A stretch of 50,725 bases of DNA from Acetobacterium bakii (GCF_001263355.1 NZ_LGYO01000026.1:26364-77088); one strand, 5' to 3'. Positions 19,973 to 29,170 are shown, counted from the stretch's first letter. Notes: generated from the sequence alone by a model not told the origin. A program made the numbers and translations.

Positions 19973-21169
19973 ATGAAATCTATGGTATCGGATAAGGTTA
20001 AATTCTGTCAAGAATCTTTAACATTAAGTTTAGCTGAAAAAGCTAAAAATTTTAAAGATGCTGGTGAATCTGTCATTAGCTTTGGAACAGGAGAACCTGA
20101 TTTTACAACCCCAGAGTATATTTGTGCTGGTGCAAATAAAGCCATAAAAGCCGGACATACAAAATATGATGCGGTTGCCGGGGTTTTGGCATTAAGAAAA
20201 GCAATCTCAAAAAAACTTCGGGAAGATAATGGGTTGGATTATCCACCAGAAAATATTATTGTCAATAGTGGTGCAAAGTCCAGTATCTTCATTGCACTTC
20301 AAACCATTCTGAATCCTGGGGACGAGGTTATTGTACCAAGCCCTTATTGGGTAAGCTATACTGAGATGATTCTTCTCGCCGGCGGTATTCCCGTTATCGC
20401 CGAAACCCAAAGCGAAAACAAATTCAAACTGACACCTGAGGAACTTATTTATGCCATCACACCGAAAACAAAAGCAATTATATTAAATACACCGGTGAAT
20501 CCAACCGGTGTGATTTATTCTCTGGATGACCTACTGGCGCTCTCCGAGGTTCTGGTAAGAAATAATATTTTAGTTATTTCAGATGAAATTTACGAAGAAT
20601 TTGTTTATGACAATCGCAAACATATCAGCATCGCATCTTTAAATAGTGACATTAAAAATCAAACCATTGTCGTTAATGGGTTTTCAAAAACCTATGCAAT
20701 GACTGGCTGGCGGCTGGGATACGCAGCTGCAAATTTAGAAATAATTACTGGAATGAAACGTGTACAGGGACATACGATTTCCCATCCATCAACCATTTCC
20801 CAACATGCAGGTATCACAGCACTCGAGGAAAAAGGGGATATTGTCCATAAAATTATTAAACTGTTTGATGAACGCCGACAAGTGATGGTTGAACATCTTA
20901 ATCAGATTAATCGATTGGATTATATTTATCCGGAAGGTGCTTTTTATATATTTGTGGATATCACAAATATTTTAATCAATCGAAAAAACATCATTCATCC
21001 GGATACCAGCTATGGATTTTCTGAAAAGCTATTGGAAGCGGCAAAGGTTGTGGTGATTCCAGGCGAAGCATTTGGAATGCCAAACTATATTCGTCTTTCA
21101 TTTGCGACGTCCATCGAAGATATTGATGAAGGCTTTCGCCGCTTGAATCGTTTTATTGATACTTATTAA
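19973..21169 (+). CDS. PLP-dependent aminotransferase class I (aspartate aminotransferase-like)
   Basis: This is a fold-type I aminotransferase of the Igamma AspC/PatA group, moving an amino group between amino acids and 2-oxoglutarate. The PLP-binding lysine is about K239 in [15 protein letters not shown], the cofactor-contacting NTPVNPTG and SDEIYEEF motifs precede it, and a late arginine in NYIRLSFA fits the carboxylate clamp. I chose the ATG at 19973 because GGAGG lies 5 nt upstream; an ATG at 19961 overlaps that site. Substrate cannot be fixed from sequence. It starts 17 bp after ymdB. Confidence 0.9.
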   Translation: MKSMVSDKVKFCQESLTLSLAEKAKNFKDAGESVISFGTGEPDFTTPEYICAGANKAIKAGHTKYDAVAGVLALRKAISKKLREDNGLDYPPENIIVNSGAKSSIFIALQTILNPGDEVIVPSPYWVSYTEMILLAGGIPVIAETQSENKFKLTPEELIYAITPKTKAIILNTPVNPTGVIYSLDDLLALSEVLVRNNILVISDEIYEEFVYDNRKHISIASLNSDIKNQTIVVNGFSKTYAMTGWRLGYAAANLEIITGMKRVQGHTISHPSTISQHAGITALEEKGDIVHKIIKLFDERRQVMVEHLNQINRLDYIYPEGAFYIFVDITNILINRKNIIHPDTSYGFSEKLLEAAKVVVIPGEAFGMPNYIRLSFATSIEDIDEGFRRLNRFIDTY

Positions 21170-21198
21170 CAAACGACCAGAATGGAAAGGAAATTAAA

Positions 21199-22632
21199 AT
21201 GAAAGAATATTATGAAAATCCTCTGATTGAACGCTATTCATCAAAAGAAATACTCGGCATTTTTTCTGCCGATAACAAGTTTCAGACCTGGCGCAAGCTG
21301 TGGGTAGCATTGGCGGAGGCTGAACAGGAATTGGGTCTCAACATAACAGACGAACAAATCAATGAACTTAAATCAAAAATATATGATATTGATTATGAAA
21401 TGGCGGCTCAAAAAGAAAAAGAGCTGCGTCATGATGTTATGGCCCATGTCCATACCTACGGAGCCCAATGTCCTAAAGCAAAGGGCATTATCCATCTTGG
21501 GGCCACCAGCGCTTATGTAGGGGATAATACCGATGTGATCGTTTATACCGAGGGTTTATTCCATATTCAAAAATTATTGATCAATCTGATTAACCAGTTG
21601 TCAATTTTTGCCTTAAAACATAAAGATCTACCGACGCTGGGTTTCACACATTTCCAACCGGCACAACTCACAACAGTGGGGAAACGTGCTTGTTTGTGGA
21701 TTCAAGACCTATTAATGGATTTAAATGATCTGAATCATGTTATTGATAATGTTAAGCTTCGCGGAGCTAAGGGTACTACAGGGACCCAGGCAAGCTTTAT
21801 GGAACTCTTTGACGGGGATCAGGAAAAGGTCAAGCGCATTGACCAATTGGTGGCAGAAAAAATGGGATACAAAAAGACCTTTGCGGTTACGGGACAAACC
21901 TACCCTAGAAAATTTGACGCTCAGGTTCTGAATGTTTTAAGCGGCGTTGCTCAAAGCTTAAGTAAATTCGCAACTGACATTCGGCTTCTTCAAAACCTTA
22001 AGGAAGTCGAAGAACCCTTTGAAAAAACGCAAATCGGATCATCTGCCATGGCTTACAAACGTAATCCAATGAGAACAGAACGAATTTGCTCTCTGGCACG
22101 ACATATTATTGTTAATGCTCTTAATCCGGCCATCACCGCCGCAACCCAATGGTTTGAGCGCACACTCGATGATTCGGCCAATAAACGCATCAGTATTCCA
22201 GAAGGTTTTTTAGCAGCGGATGCTATCATCATGATTGCCATTAACGTTTCTGAAAATCTGGTTGTCTATCCCAAGGTTATTCTTCAACACATCAATGCTG
22301 AACTTCCCTTTATGGTTACTGAAAACATCATTATGGAAGGGGTTAAACGGGGAGGCGATCGTCAGGTGCTTCATGAAAAGATCAGAGTGTTGTCAATGGA
22401 AGCGGGAAACACCGTTAAGGTGGAAGGAAAGCCCAATGATTTAATTGAACGGATATTGAATGATGCAACCTTCAATTTAAAAGCCGAGGATGTTGACGCA
22501 TTGCTTGAACCGTCACTTTATGTGGGTCGGGCACCGGAACAAGTCATTGATTTTATTAATGAAGAAGTTAATCCGATCCTTGACGCCAACAGGAACATAC
22601 TTAATTTAAATAAAACGGATCTAAAAGTATAA
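21199..22632 (+). CDS. purB: Adenylosuccinate lyase
   Basis: PurB removes fumarate from SAICAR and from adenylosuccinate in purine synthesis. The 477 residues belong to the longer lyase subgroup. The fumarase-superfamily signature [14 protein letters not shown] lies near 281-294, supplying the catalytic serine loop, and the early [10 protein letters not shown] and [11 protein letters not shown] motifs contribute active-site residues. It follows the aminotransferase by 29 bp. No other purine gene is nearby. Confidence 0.95.
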   Translation: MKEYYENPLIERYSSKEILGIFSADNKFQTWRKLWVALAEAEQELGLNITDEQINELKSKIYDIDYEMAAQKEKELRHDVMAHVHTYGAQCPKAKGIIHLGATSAYVGDNTDVIVYTEGLFHIQKLLINLINQLSIFALKHKDLPTLGFTHFQPAQLTTVGKRACLWIQDLLMDLNDLNHVIDNVKLRGAKGTTGTQASFMELFDGDQEKVKRIDQLVAEKMGYKKTFAVTGQTYPRKFDAQVLNVLSGVAQSLSKFATDIRLLQNLKEVEEPFEKTQIGSSAMAYKRNPMRTERICSLARHIIVNALNPAITAATQWFERTLDDSANKRISIPEGFLAADAIIMIAINVSENLVVYPKVILQHINAELPFMVTENIIMEGVKRGGDRQVLHEKIRVLSMEAGNTVKVEGKPNDLIERILNDATFNLKAEDVDALLEPSLYVGRAPEQVIDFINEEVNPILDANRNILNLNKTDLKV

Positions 22633-22639
22633 AAAGATC

Positions 22640-22668
22640 TTGACAATTGCTTCAAAAAATCATATAAT
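22640..22668 (+). promoter_or_regulatory. Consensus promoter of tRNA-Trp
   Basis: TTGACA (22640-22645) and TATAAT (22663-22668) are perfect and 17 bp apart, placing transcription a few bases before the tRNA. Confidence 0.85.
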
Positions 22669-22686
22669 TCTAAATGTTGTTGATGC

Positions 22687-22762
22687 AGGGGTATAGCTCA
22701 GTTGGTAGAGCAGCGGTCTCCAAAACCGCGTGCCTGAGGTTCGAGTCCTCATACCCCTGCCA
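22687..22762 (+). tRNA. tRNA-Trp (anticodon CCA)
   Basis: The cloverleaf is complete: acceptor AGGGGTA with TACCCCT, a D-arm containing AGCTCAGTTGGTAGAGC, anticodon stem GCGGT/ACCGC with loop CTCCAAA (anticodon CCA, 22720-22722), and T-arm GGTTCGAGTCC. Discriminator G and an encoded CCA end (22760-22762) follow. It is a single-gene unit with its own promoter and terminator. No integrated element is seen at its 3' end. Confidence 0.97.
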
Positions 22763-22780
22763 ATTTATTGATGATTATTA

Positions 22781-22819
22781 CCTTCAATTCCATTTTTAGA
22801 AATGGTTTGAAGGTTTTTT
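22781..22819 (+). terminator. Rho-independent terminator after tRNA-Trp
   Basis: CCTTCAA (22781-22787) pairs with TTGAAGG (22807-22813), and inside it CCATTT (22790-22795) pairs with AAATGG (22800-22805). A run of six T follows. Confidence 0.82.
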
Positions 22820-23129
22820 ATTTAGATAGCGTAATTACTATGAAAAGCATTAAAATTAATCAATGAAGAATAAATAATAATGCAAGAATGTGTTGCTTAA
22901 CTTTCAAATACTAAATTGTTCAGCTAAATAGTCTCCTTATTTAGGGTATTATATGGTTTATTCCAATAATAAACGGTTTATTGATGGATATGCTTTATTA
23001 AGAATGAGAGATAAGAAATAAATCTTTCAAAAAAATATTATATTTCAGAGATTTAACTTTATAAATAATGAAATTTAATGTATAATTAAAAAAGAATTAA
23101 CCATTAAATAGAAAGATGGAGGATTGATG
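22820..23129 (+). promoter_or_regulatory. AT-rich leader region of citrate synthase
   Basis: No gene is seen. Three arms of one 7-mer alternate in orientation: GTTTATT (22956-22962), AATAAAC (22968-22974), GTTTATT (22976-22982), forming overlapping inverted repeats that could be an operator. A candidate promoter, TTTATA (23058-23063) with TATAAT (23081-23086) and 17-bp spacing, lies closer to the gene. Confidence 0.4.
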
Positions 23130-24494
23130 ATGAATCATATTTTTTCAGAAATTACCCCTGAAATTATTGCATATAGCAAATTATGTACAAAAAATAGCAC
23201 CATTGAACCAGCATTGTATACACAATATAAGGTCAATCGCGGTCTCCGGGATTTGGAAGGAAACGGCGTTCTCACCGGTTTAACTGAAATTTCCGAAATT
23301 GTTGCCTATACATTTGAAAATGGAAAAAAAATCGGCCAGGAAGGGGAGTTGTTTTATCGCGGGGTCAATGTTGAAGAACTTGTTAATGGCTTTGTAAAAG
23401 AAGAACGCTTTGGTTTTGAAGAAGTAAGTTATCTGCTCCTTTTTGGAGATCTACCGGACAGCAGGCAGCTTGGTGATTTTACCCGGATTCTGGGAAACTA
23501 CCGAAGTTTACCCACCAGCTTTGTGCGGGATATTATTATGAAGGCACCCAGCTCGGATATGATGAATACTCTGGCCAGAAGCGTACTCACATTATTCTCA
23601 TATGACGATAATGCCAGCGATGTTTCAATCCCTAATGTTCTCAGACAGTGTTTAGAGCTCATCGCTTTATTTCCTCTGTTGGCTGTTTACGGATACCAGG
23701 CATACAAACATTATCACGATGGACAAAGCTTATATATCCATTCACCGCTGCCTGAACTTTCCACCGCTGAGAATATTTTGCATATTTTACGTCCGGACAG
23801 TCAATACACAGCACTGGAAGCTCGGATTCTTGACATTGCCCTGGTACTACATGCAGAACATGGCGGTGGTAATAATTCGACATTTACAACCCATGTGGTA
23901 TCATCCTCAGGGACCGATACGTATTCTGTCATTGCGGCTTCTCTGGGTTCTCTTAAAGGCCCGAAACATGGCGGGGCCAATATTAAGGTTGTTGAAATGT
24001 TTGACGATTTAAAGAATAGCCTTGATGATTGGACAGACGAAGAGCAGGTGCGAAAATATCTGGTTGACTTGCTTCACAAGCGAGCCTTTGATAAGGCCGG
24101 CCTGATTTATGGAATGGGACATGCTATTTACTCGGTTTCAGATCCTCGGGCAGAAGTTTTTAAAGGTTTTGTTAGAAGTCTTTCAGAAGAAAAAGGCCTT
24201 CATGATGAATTCGAACTCTATTCCATGGTAGAACGTTTAGCCCCTGTGATTATTGGCGAAGAACGAAAAATTTACAAAGGTGTCAGTGCAAATGTCGATT
24301 TCTACAGTGGGTTTGTTTATAATATGCTGGGATTGCCACTGGAATTATTCACGCCGATTTTTGCCATTGCCCGTATTTCAGGCTGGAGTGCTCACCGTTT
24401 GGAAGAGCTCATTAATGCCGGAAAAATCATCCGGCCTGCCTATAAGAATGTATGCGACCGCAATGAATATGTACCACTGGAAGAACGAGAATAG
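23130..24494 (+). CDS. gltA: Citrate synthase
   Basis: It condenses acetyl-CoA with oxaloacetate, feeding the oxidative branch toward 2-oxoglutarate in anaerobes with an incomplete cycle. Conserved parts appear in order: ALVLHAEHGGGNNSTFT near 241, GPKHGGAN near 278, GHAIYSVSDPRAEVFKG near 330 and the aspartate in NVDFYSGFVYNMLGLP near 388; two of the His and this Asp are the catalytic residues of the family. At 454 residues it is somewhat long. ATGs at 23127 and 23130 are both possible; 23130 is better spaced from GGAGG. A 2-methylcitrate synthase activity cannot be excluded. Confidence 0.92.
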   Translation: MNHIFSEITPEIIAYSKLCTKNSTIEPALYTQYKVNRGLRDLEGNGVLTGLTEISEIVAYTFENGKKIGQEGELFYRGVNVEELVNGFVKEERFGFEEVSYLLLFGDLPDSRQLGDFTRILGNYRSLPTSFVRDIIMKAPSSDMMNTLARSVLTLFSYDDNASDVSIPNVLRQCLELIALFPLLAVYGYQAYKHYHDGQSLYIHSPLPELSTAENILHILRPDSQYTALEARILDIALVLHAEHGGGNNSTFTTHVVSSSGTDTYSVIAASLGSLKGPKHGGANIKVVEMFDDLKNSLDDWTDEEQVRKYLVDLLHKRAFDKAGLIYGMGHAIYSVSDPRAEVFKGFVRSLSEEKGLHDEFELYSMVERLAPVIIGEERKIYKGVSANVDFYSGFVYNMLGLPLELFTPIFAIARISGWSAHRLEELINAGKIIRPAYKNVCDRNEYVPLEERE

Positions 24495-24498
24495 CTTT

Positions 24499-24524
24499 AA
24501 AGCCCGTAACTGGGCTTTTTTTTT
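24499..24524 (+). terminator. Rho-independent terminator after citrate synthase
   Basis: AAAGCCC (24499-24505) pairs with GGGCTTT (24512-24518) around GTAACT, within a run of nine T (24516-24524). Confidence 0.87.
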
Positions 24525-24572
24525 ATAGCATGCGTTCAAATGAATAAATACTCTTTGTTTTTAACATAACTC

Positions 24573-24588
24573 GTGATAAAATAATCAC
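24573..24588 (+). promoter_or_regulatory. Inverted repeat upstream of the ptb-ior operon
   Basis: GTGAT and ATCAC flank a 6-bp AT spacer. The half-sites recall Rex- or CRP-type operators, but the spacing matches neither exactly. A regulator site is only a suggestion. Confidence 0.25.
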
Positions 24589-24658
24589 AGAAAACATACT
24601 GGTGCTGAGAATAGAAAAATATTGGCTGTAAAACATTAAATAAGACCTGACAAAAAAT

Positions 24659-24704
24659 CACAAAAAATTTGTGCCTTTAAAAATAGAACTGATTAGGGTA
24701 TAAT
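24659..24704 (+). promoter_or_regulatory. Promoter and operator-like repeat of the ptb-ior operon
   Basis: TTTAAA (24676-24681) and TATAAT (24699-24704) are 17 bp apart. Immediately upstream CACAAA (24659-24664) and TTTGTG (24668-24673) form an inverted repeat with a 3-bp spacer, placed where an activator or repressor would sit. Confidence 0.45.
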
Positions 24705-24733
24705 GATTCATACGAAAAATTGAGAGGTCAAAT

Positions 24734-25651
24734 ATGATTAAAAATTTCGAAGACTTGGCGCAGCGGTCTACTGCTGGCCAAACCCCAACTCTTGTTGTTG
24801 CCGCCGCAGCTGAGCTTGACATCCTTAAAGCGGTTTCACAGGCAAAAAAAAATCAGTTGGTTAAGGTTATCTTAATTGGCAATCGTCAGGATATCATGAA
24901 AATTAGTGAGTCAGAAAAAATTGAATTAAAGGATATCCAGATCATTAACAGTGAGGATGTCGGTGCTGCCTGCGAAAAAGCAGTTGAAATGGTTCGCGAG
25001 GGCCAGGCAGATTTTATCATGAAGGGTCTTGTTGACACCTCTATTTTTTTGAAAGCTGTTATTAACAAAACCCATGGATTAATGGCTGGGGGACTTCTCA
25101 GCAGCGTGATGGTACTTAAAATCAGCACGTACCATAAATTTTTGATTTTATCCGATGGTGGAATGATTATCTCGCCTGATCTTGAGAAAAAGAAAGGGAT
25201 CATTAAAAACGCATTGGATTTGGCAAAAATTTTAGAGATAAATCCAATTAAGGTTGCATGTTTAGCTGCCAAAGAAAAAGTGAATCCGAAAATGCAGGCC
25301 ACCGTGGATGCCCAGGCCCTTAAAGAACTTGGGGAAACCGGTTATTTTGGTGAGGATGTTATAGTTGACGGTCCTATGGCCATGGATTTGGTTGTTTCCA
25401 AAAAAGCTGCCAAAGTAAAAGGTTATGTGTCAAATGTCGCCGGCGATGCAGATATTATTTTAGCCCCGGAGATAGAAACCGGTAATGCCATTATAAAAAT
25501 AATGACCCACTTGGGAAATGCCCAGTTGGCTGGCGTGGTCATGGGAGCCCGGGTTCCGATTGTCCTCACGTCACGATCAGATTCTTTTGAAAATAAATTA
25601 AATTCTATTGCCCTTGGTGCCTATATTGCAACCAAAGGAAAGTCATTGTGA
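24734..25651 (+). CDS. Phosphate acyltransferase (phosphate butyryltransferase family)
   Basis: This family exchanges CoA for phosphate on short acyl-CoAs (acetyl-, butyryl- or branched/aryl-acyl-CoA), giving acyl phosphates for ATP synthesis by a kinase. The 305 residues match the Ptb/Pta fold, with FIMKGLVDTS, SDGGMIISPD, EDVIVDGPMAMD and the C-terminal GNAQLAGVVMGARVPIVLTSRSDS. Lying directly before iorA and iorB, it probably handles the acyl-CoA made by that oxidoreductase. No acyl kinase gene is adjacent. It overlaps, or nearly overlaps, the next gene. Confidence 0.88.
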   Translation: MIKNFEDLAQRSTAGQTPTLVVAAAAELDILKAVSQAKKNQLVKVILIGNRQDIMKISESEKIELKDIQIINSEDVGAACEKAVEMVREGQADFIMKGLVDTSIFLKAVINKTHGLMAGGLLSSVMVLKISTYHKFLILSDGGMIISPDLEKKKGIIKNALDLAKILEINPIKVACLAAKEKVNPKMQATVDAQALKELGETGYFGEDVIVDGPMAMDLVVSKKAAKVKGYVSNVAGDADIILAPEIETGNAIIKIMTHLGNAQLAGVVMGARVPIVLTSRSDSFENKLNSIALGAYIATKGKSL

Positions 25652-25677
25652 AACCAGAGAGGAGCAAGAAAAAAGAA

Positions 25678-27459
25678 ATGAAAAAATTATTAACTGGAAA
25701 TGAAGCCATTGCACGAGGAGCCTGGGAAGCAGGTGTGAAATTCGCCACAGCTTATCCGGGAACTCCCAGTACTGAAATATTAGAAAATGTGGCAACCTAT
25801 GATGAGATTGTATCGGAATGGGCTCCAAATGAAAAAGTTGCTTTGGAAGCCGCTGCCGGTGCCTCCATCGGTGGAATAAGAACACTTTGCGCTATGAAGC
25901 ATGTCGGGGTGAACGTTGCGACGGATCCCCTTTTCACCTTTGCCTATCTTGGTGTAAATGGAGGAGCGGTTTTAGTCTCAGCTGATGAACCGGGGATGCA
26001 CTCATCTCAGAATGAACAGGACAATCGAAATTATGCCAGACATGCCAAAGTGTGCATGTTTGAGCCTTCGGATAGCCAGGAAACCAAGGATATGATTAAA
26101 GAAGCTTATACTGTCAGTGAAGAATATGACATGCCGGTTCTTTTTCGGGTAACCACCCGGGTTTGTCACTCGAAATCCATTGTTGAGTGTCAGGATCGCG
26201 TTGAAATTCCGGATAAGCCCTATGAGAAAAACATTCGAAAATATTGTCCGTTACCTGCTTTTGCAAAGGGTATGCAGGTAAAGCTTGCTGATAATTTTAA
26301 ACGTTTGGAATTTTATTCAAATAATTCGCCTTTTAACTATGTCGAAGAAAATGTCTCGGAGATTGGGGTTATCGGATCCGGTGTTGCTTATCGATATGCC
26401 AAAGAAGTATTTGGTAAGAAAGCCTCTTACTTGAAAATCGGGTTCAGTTACCCGCTGCCCATGGAAAAAATCAGAGATTTTTCAAAGGGTAAAAAAACCC
26501 TGTATATTTTTGAAGAAAATGATCCGATTATGGAACGGGAAATAAAAGCTGCAGGTATTGACTGTATCGGAAAAGATATGCTGCCTGCCATGGGCGAGCT
26601 TACACCGGATCGTGTACGAAAAGTCCTGTTGGGGGAAACCGTACCAATTATTCAGCCAAACCCTGATATGGTACTGCCCCGGCCACCATCTCTTTGTGCA
26701 GGATGCCCTCATCGTGGGATCTTCTACGATCTGGGCAAACGCAAAGACATTATGATCTTTAGTGATATCGGATGCTACTCGTTGGGTCTTATGGCCCCTT
26801 ACAATGCTACGGATGCCATGATCTGCATGGGTGCAAGCATTAGTGCCGGACATGGTGTTCAGAGAGCATTTGATATAAAAGGAGATACCAGTAAAAAAGT
26901 GGTTTCAGTTTTAGGCGACTCAACTTTTTTTCATTCTGGCATTACCAGTCTCATGGACGTTACCTATAATAAGAGTAATACGCTAACGATTATCCTGGAT
27001 AATCGTATCACCGGAATGACAGGTCACCAGCAGAACCCTGGCACCGGCTATGACCTTAAGGGTGAGGCCTCACCGGAGCTTAGCATTCAGGCGATTGTCT
27101 CTGCCTGTGGCGTGACGAATGTTAAAACCATTGATCCAAACAATCTCAAAGAGGTAAAAGAAGCTATAAACTGGGGGCTGGAAACAGATGGTCCGGCAGT
27201 TGTGATTACCCGGTGGCCATGTGTACTTAAAAAATTATCAACCCAGGATAAGACAGAATTTCCATCTGCATTTAAAAATGTTTGCACGGTTAACGTTGAT
27301 AACTGTATTGGATGTAAAAAATGTCTGAAGTCAGGATGTCCTGCTTTGGCATTTGATATCATGAATCAAAAATCAGGTATTCTCAAAGATATCTGTGTTG
27401 GCTGCGGCGTGTGTGTACAAATATGTCCAAAACAAGCCATTGAAGTGGAGGTAAGATAA
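25678..27459 (+). CDS. iorA: Indolepyruvate:ferredoxin oxidoreductase, alpha subunit
   Basis: IorA binds thiamine diphosphate and oxidatively decarboxylates aryl (and some other) 2-keto acids to acyl-CoA, reducing ferredoxin. From the ATG at 25678 it has 593 residues beginning MKKLLTGNEAIARGAWEAGV, as in the family. A GTG at 25648, overlapping the ptb stop as GTGA and preceded by AAAGGA, is the alternative start. The TPP region contains LCAGCPHRG, SDIGCYSLG and GDSTFFHSG. The C-terminus binds two [4Fe-4S] clusters: CIGCKKCLKSGCP near 543 and CVGCGVCVQICP. Confidence 0.94.
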   Translation: MKKLLTGNEAIARGAWEAGVKFATAYPGTPSTEILENVATYDEIVSEWAPNEKVALEAAAGASIGGIRTLCAMKHVGVNVATDPLFTFAYLGVNGGAVLVSADEPGMHSSQNEQDNRNYARHAKVCMFEPSDSQETKDMIKEAYTVSEEYDMPVLFRVTTRVCHSKSIVECQDRVEIPDKPYEKNIRKYCPLPAFAKGMQVKLADNFKRLEFYSNNSPFNYVEENVSEIGVIGSGVAYRYAKEVFGKKASYLKIGFSYPLPMEKIRDFSKGKKTLYIFEENDPIMEREIKAAGIDCIGKDMLPAMGELTPDRVRKVLLGETVPIIQPNPDMVLPRPPSLCAGCPHRGIFYDLGKRKDIMIFSDIGCYSLGLMAPYNATDAMICMGASISAGHGVQRAFDIKGDTSKKVVSVLGDSTFFHSGITSLMDVTYNKSNTLTIILDNRITGMTGHQQNPGTGYDLKGEASPELSIQAIVSACGVTNVKTIDPNNLKEVKEAINWGLETDGPAVVITRWPCVLKKLSTQDKTEFPSAFKNVCTVNVDNCIGCKKCLKSGCPALAFDIMNQKSGILKDICVGCGVCVQICPKQAIEVEVR

Positions 27460-28032
27460 TTGGAAACAAAAAATATTGTTTTAGTTGGCGTCGGCGGACA
27501 GGGAACAATTCTTGCGGCGAAACTCCTAACCATTGGTTTGATGGAAGCCGGATACGATGTCAAAATGAGTGAGATTCATGGAATGAGTCAGCGCGGTGGG
27601 TCGGTGTCCTCGCTTGTGCGCTATGGTGACGATGTTCAATCCCCGGTTATTGAAATCGGGAGTGCGGATATTGTAGTTGCTTTCGAAAAAATGGAAGCGC
27701 TCCGTTCGTTGGAATACTTAAAGCCAAGTGGAAAGATCATTGTCAATGACACGGAAATCTATCCATTGTCTGTTATTATCGGAGCAAATACCTACCCAGA
27801 GGGAATCATCGAGGAAATCGCAAGTAAGGCGAATTACCGTGTGATGTCCGCCACAAAAATGGCGGAAGCATTGGGAAACGCTAAGGTGATGAATGTTATT
27901 CTCCTGGGATCTGTTGTTAAAGCCATGGGGCTTACAGACATTGATTGGGAAAAGATTATTCGGGGAAATATCAAAGAGCAGTTTGTTGATCTCAATATAA
28001 AAGCCTTGAATGCAGGGATGGATGCGGTCTAA
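27460..28032 (+). CDS. iorB: Indolepyruvate:ferredoxin oxidoreductase, beta subunit
   Basis: IorB is the gamma-type subunit that completes the oxidoreductase and helps bind CoA. The 190 residues open with VLVGVGGQGTILAAKLL and contain GMSQRGGSVSSLVR, the subunit signatures. The start is TTG at 27460, supported by GGAGGT 7 nt upstream and no spacing from the iorA stop. Tight coupling fits equal production of the two subunits. Co-transcription with the phosphate acyltransferase suggests amino-acid fermentation or reversible keto-acid synthesis. Confidence 0.94.
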   Translation: METKNIVLVGVGGQGTILAAKLLTIGLMEAGYDVKMSEIHGMSQRGGSVSSLVRYGDDVQSPVIEIGSADIVVAFEKMEALRSLEYLKPSGKIIVNDTEIYPLSVIIGANTYPEGIIEEIASKANYRVMSATKMAEALGNAKVMNVILLGSVVKAMGLTDIDWEKIIRGNIKEQFVDLNIKALNAGMDAV

Positions 28033-28033
28033 A

Positions 28034-28312
28034 ATGGAAGTTAAAAGCGAAAATTTTAAATTTTTTCAAAATATCGCTTGTGAATACTTCCCCTGTCATA
28101 AGGTGGAGAATTGCGATAGCTTTAATTGTCTCTTTTGTTATTGCCCTTTGTATGCATTAGGCAGAGACTGTGGCGGTAATTTTGTCTATACCGAAAAAGG
28201 TATAAAAAATTGCAGTCACTGTGATTTTCCCCACCAAAAGGAAAATTATGATAAAGTTCTGGAAAAGATTATGATCCTCATTAAACGTGTCAAAGAAGAG
28301 TCCAATCAATGA
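28034..28312 (+). CDS. Cysteine-rich small domain protein
   Basis: The 92 residues contain nine cysteines in the pattern CEYFPCHK, CDSFNCLFCYCPLY, DCGG and NCSHCDFPH, the signature of the Cys-rich small domain family seen in anaerobes and archaea. It probably binds metal or an Fe-S cluster; the function is unknown to me. The ATG at 28034 begins one base after the iorB stop, so it is translationally coupled. Genomic position suggests a link to the ferredoxin oxidoreductase, but this is inference. Confidence 0.8.
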   Translation: MEVKSENFKFFQNIACEYFPCHKVENCDSFNCLFCYCPLYALGRDCGGNFVYTEKGIKNCSHCDFPHQKENYDKVLEKIMILIKRVKEESNQ

Positions 28313-28331
28313 TTTTAAAGGAGGTAAATAA

Positions 28332-28937
28332 ATGATTTTAATGGGTGTAATATTTGTTGTTGCTGCATATTTAATTGGAAACCTCAATTTTGCTTATATT
28401 GTGGTTAGGTATTTCAAAAAAGAAGATGTGCGGAATTATGGCAGTGGCAACGCGGGTACCACCAATGTTCTGCGGGTCATGGGTAAAAACTACGCTTTGC
28501 CGGTTTTCATTCTCGATGCGCTTAAAGGCAGTCTGGTTATTGTTGCCGGGCGACTGCTTGGTCTGGATGCGATTTACATTATCCTTGGTGGTATTGCCGT
28601 GGTGGCTGGTCATAACTGGCCGGCGTTTCTTCAATTTCGTGGGGGAAAGGGAACAGCAACCTCATTGGGTGTTTTTCTGACCTATGACTGGCAGGTTACA
28701 TTAGTTGCCATTATTATTGGGATCATTGTTTTAATTGTTTGGAAAATGGTGTCGCTGACATCCCTGGTTGGGATGGCAACACTGCCGATTCTTACCATCG
28801 GTTTTGGCCGATCCATTGAAGAAATTATTTTTGCCTTTGTGCTCTTTTTCTTTAGCTTTTATCAGCATCGAAAAAATATTGGCCGGATTATTCAAGGCCG
28901 GGAGAGCAAGATCGGACAAAAGGTTAAGATTAAATAA
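28332..28937 (+). CDS. plsY: Glycerol-3-phosphate acyltransferase PlsY
   Basis: PlsY transfers the acyl group of acyl-phosphate to glycerol-3-phosphate, the first step of phospholipid synthesis. The 201 residues are mostly membrane helices, with the three conserved cytoplasmic motifs visible: GSGNAGTTNVLRVMG, HNWPAFLQFRGGKGTATSLG, and the last in the C-terminal loop. AAAGGAGG precedes the ATG. In many Clostridia plsY follows der; here der is about 14 kb away and plsY follows the ior operon. Being acyl-phosphate dependent, it shares a substrate class with the Ptb-like enzyme upstream, which may be coincidence. Confidence 0.94.
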   Translation: MILMGVIFVVAAYLIGNLNFAYIVVRYFKKEDVRNYGSGNAGTTNVLRVMGKNYALPVFILDALKGSLVIVAGRLLGLDAIYIILGGIAVVAGHNWPAFLQFRGGKGTATSLGVFLTYDWQVTLVAIIIGIIVLIVWKMVSLTSLVGMATLPILTIGFGRSIEEIIFAFVLFFFSFYQHRKNIGRIIQGRESKIGQKVKIK

Positions 28938-29100
28938 AGCATTAAATTACATAAATGAATGGCCCCAAAGCAGCAAAGCAAGGCCTGGGGACAAGCGTAA
29001 CATCAGTTGTCTGCATCATGGCGAACGGTTGCCAGCCGGTACGATCATACCGCAGACAATGATTTACCATTGTCGCCAGAATGAGTTTATCGCCAACCAC

Positions 29101-29128
29101 AAAGGCTCTGTCCAGAGCCTTTTCTTTG
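29101..29128 (+). terminator. Rho-independent terminator downstream of plsY
   Basis: AAAGGCTCT (29101-29109) pairs perfectly with AGAGCCTTT (29114-29122) around GTCC and continues into TTTTCTTT. It ends the ior-plsY transcript or a small RNA from the spacer. Confidence 0.8.
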
Positions 29129-29170
29129 TTGTTGGAATAGAAAACAAAGAAATCAATACATAAAAAAACA

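Noticed and set aside
22687-22762. tRNA-Trp as an attachment site for an integrated element
   Set aside because: No integrase, no repeated tRNA 3' end and no foreign-looking genes follow; a terminator and citrate synthase do.
22771-22866. 31-codon ORF after tRNA-Trp
   Set aside because: It lies across the tRNA terminator and has no ribosome binding site.
28768-29163. 131-codon plus-strand ORF running from inside plsY into the spacer
   Set aside because: Its first half is plsY read in another frame, and the spacer half has no start codon. The C/H/G pattern in it is suggestive of a small zinc protein but not enough to call.
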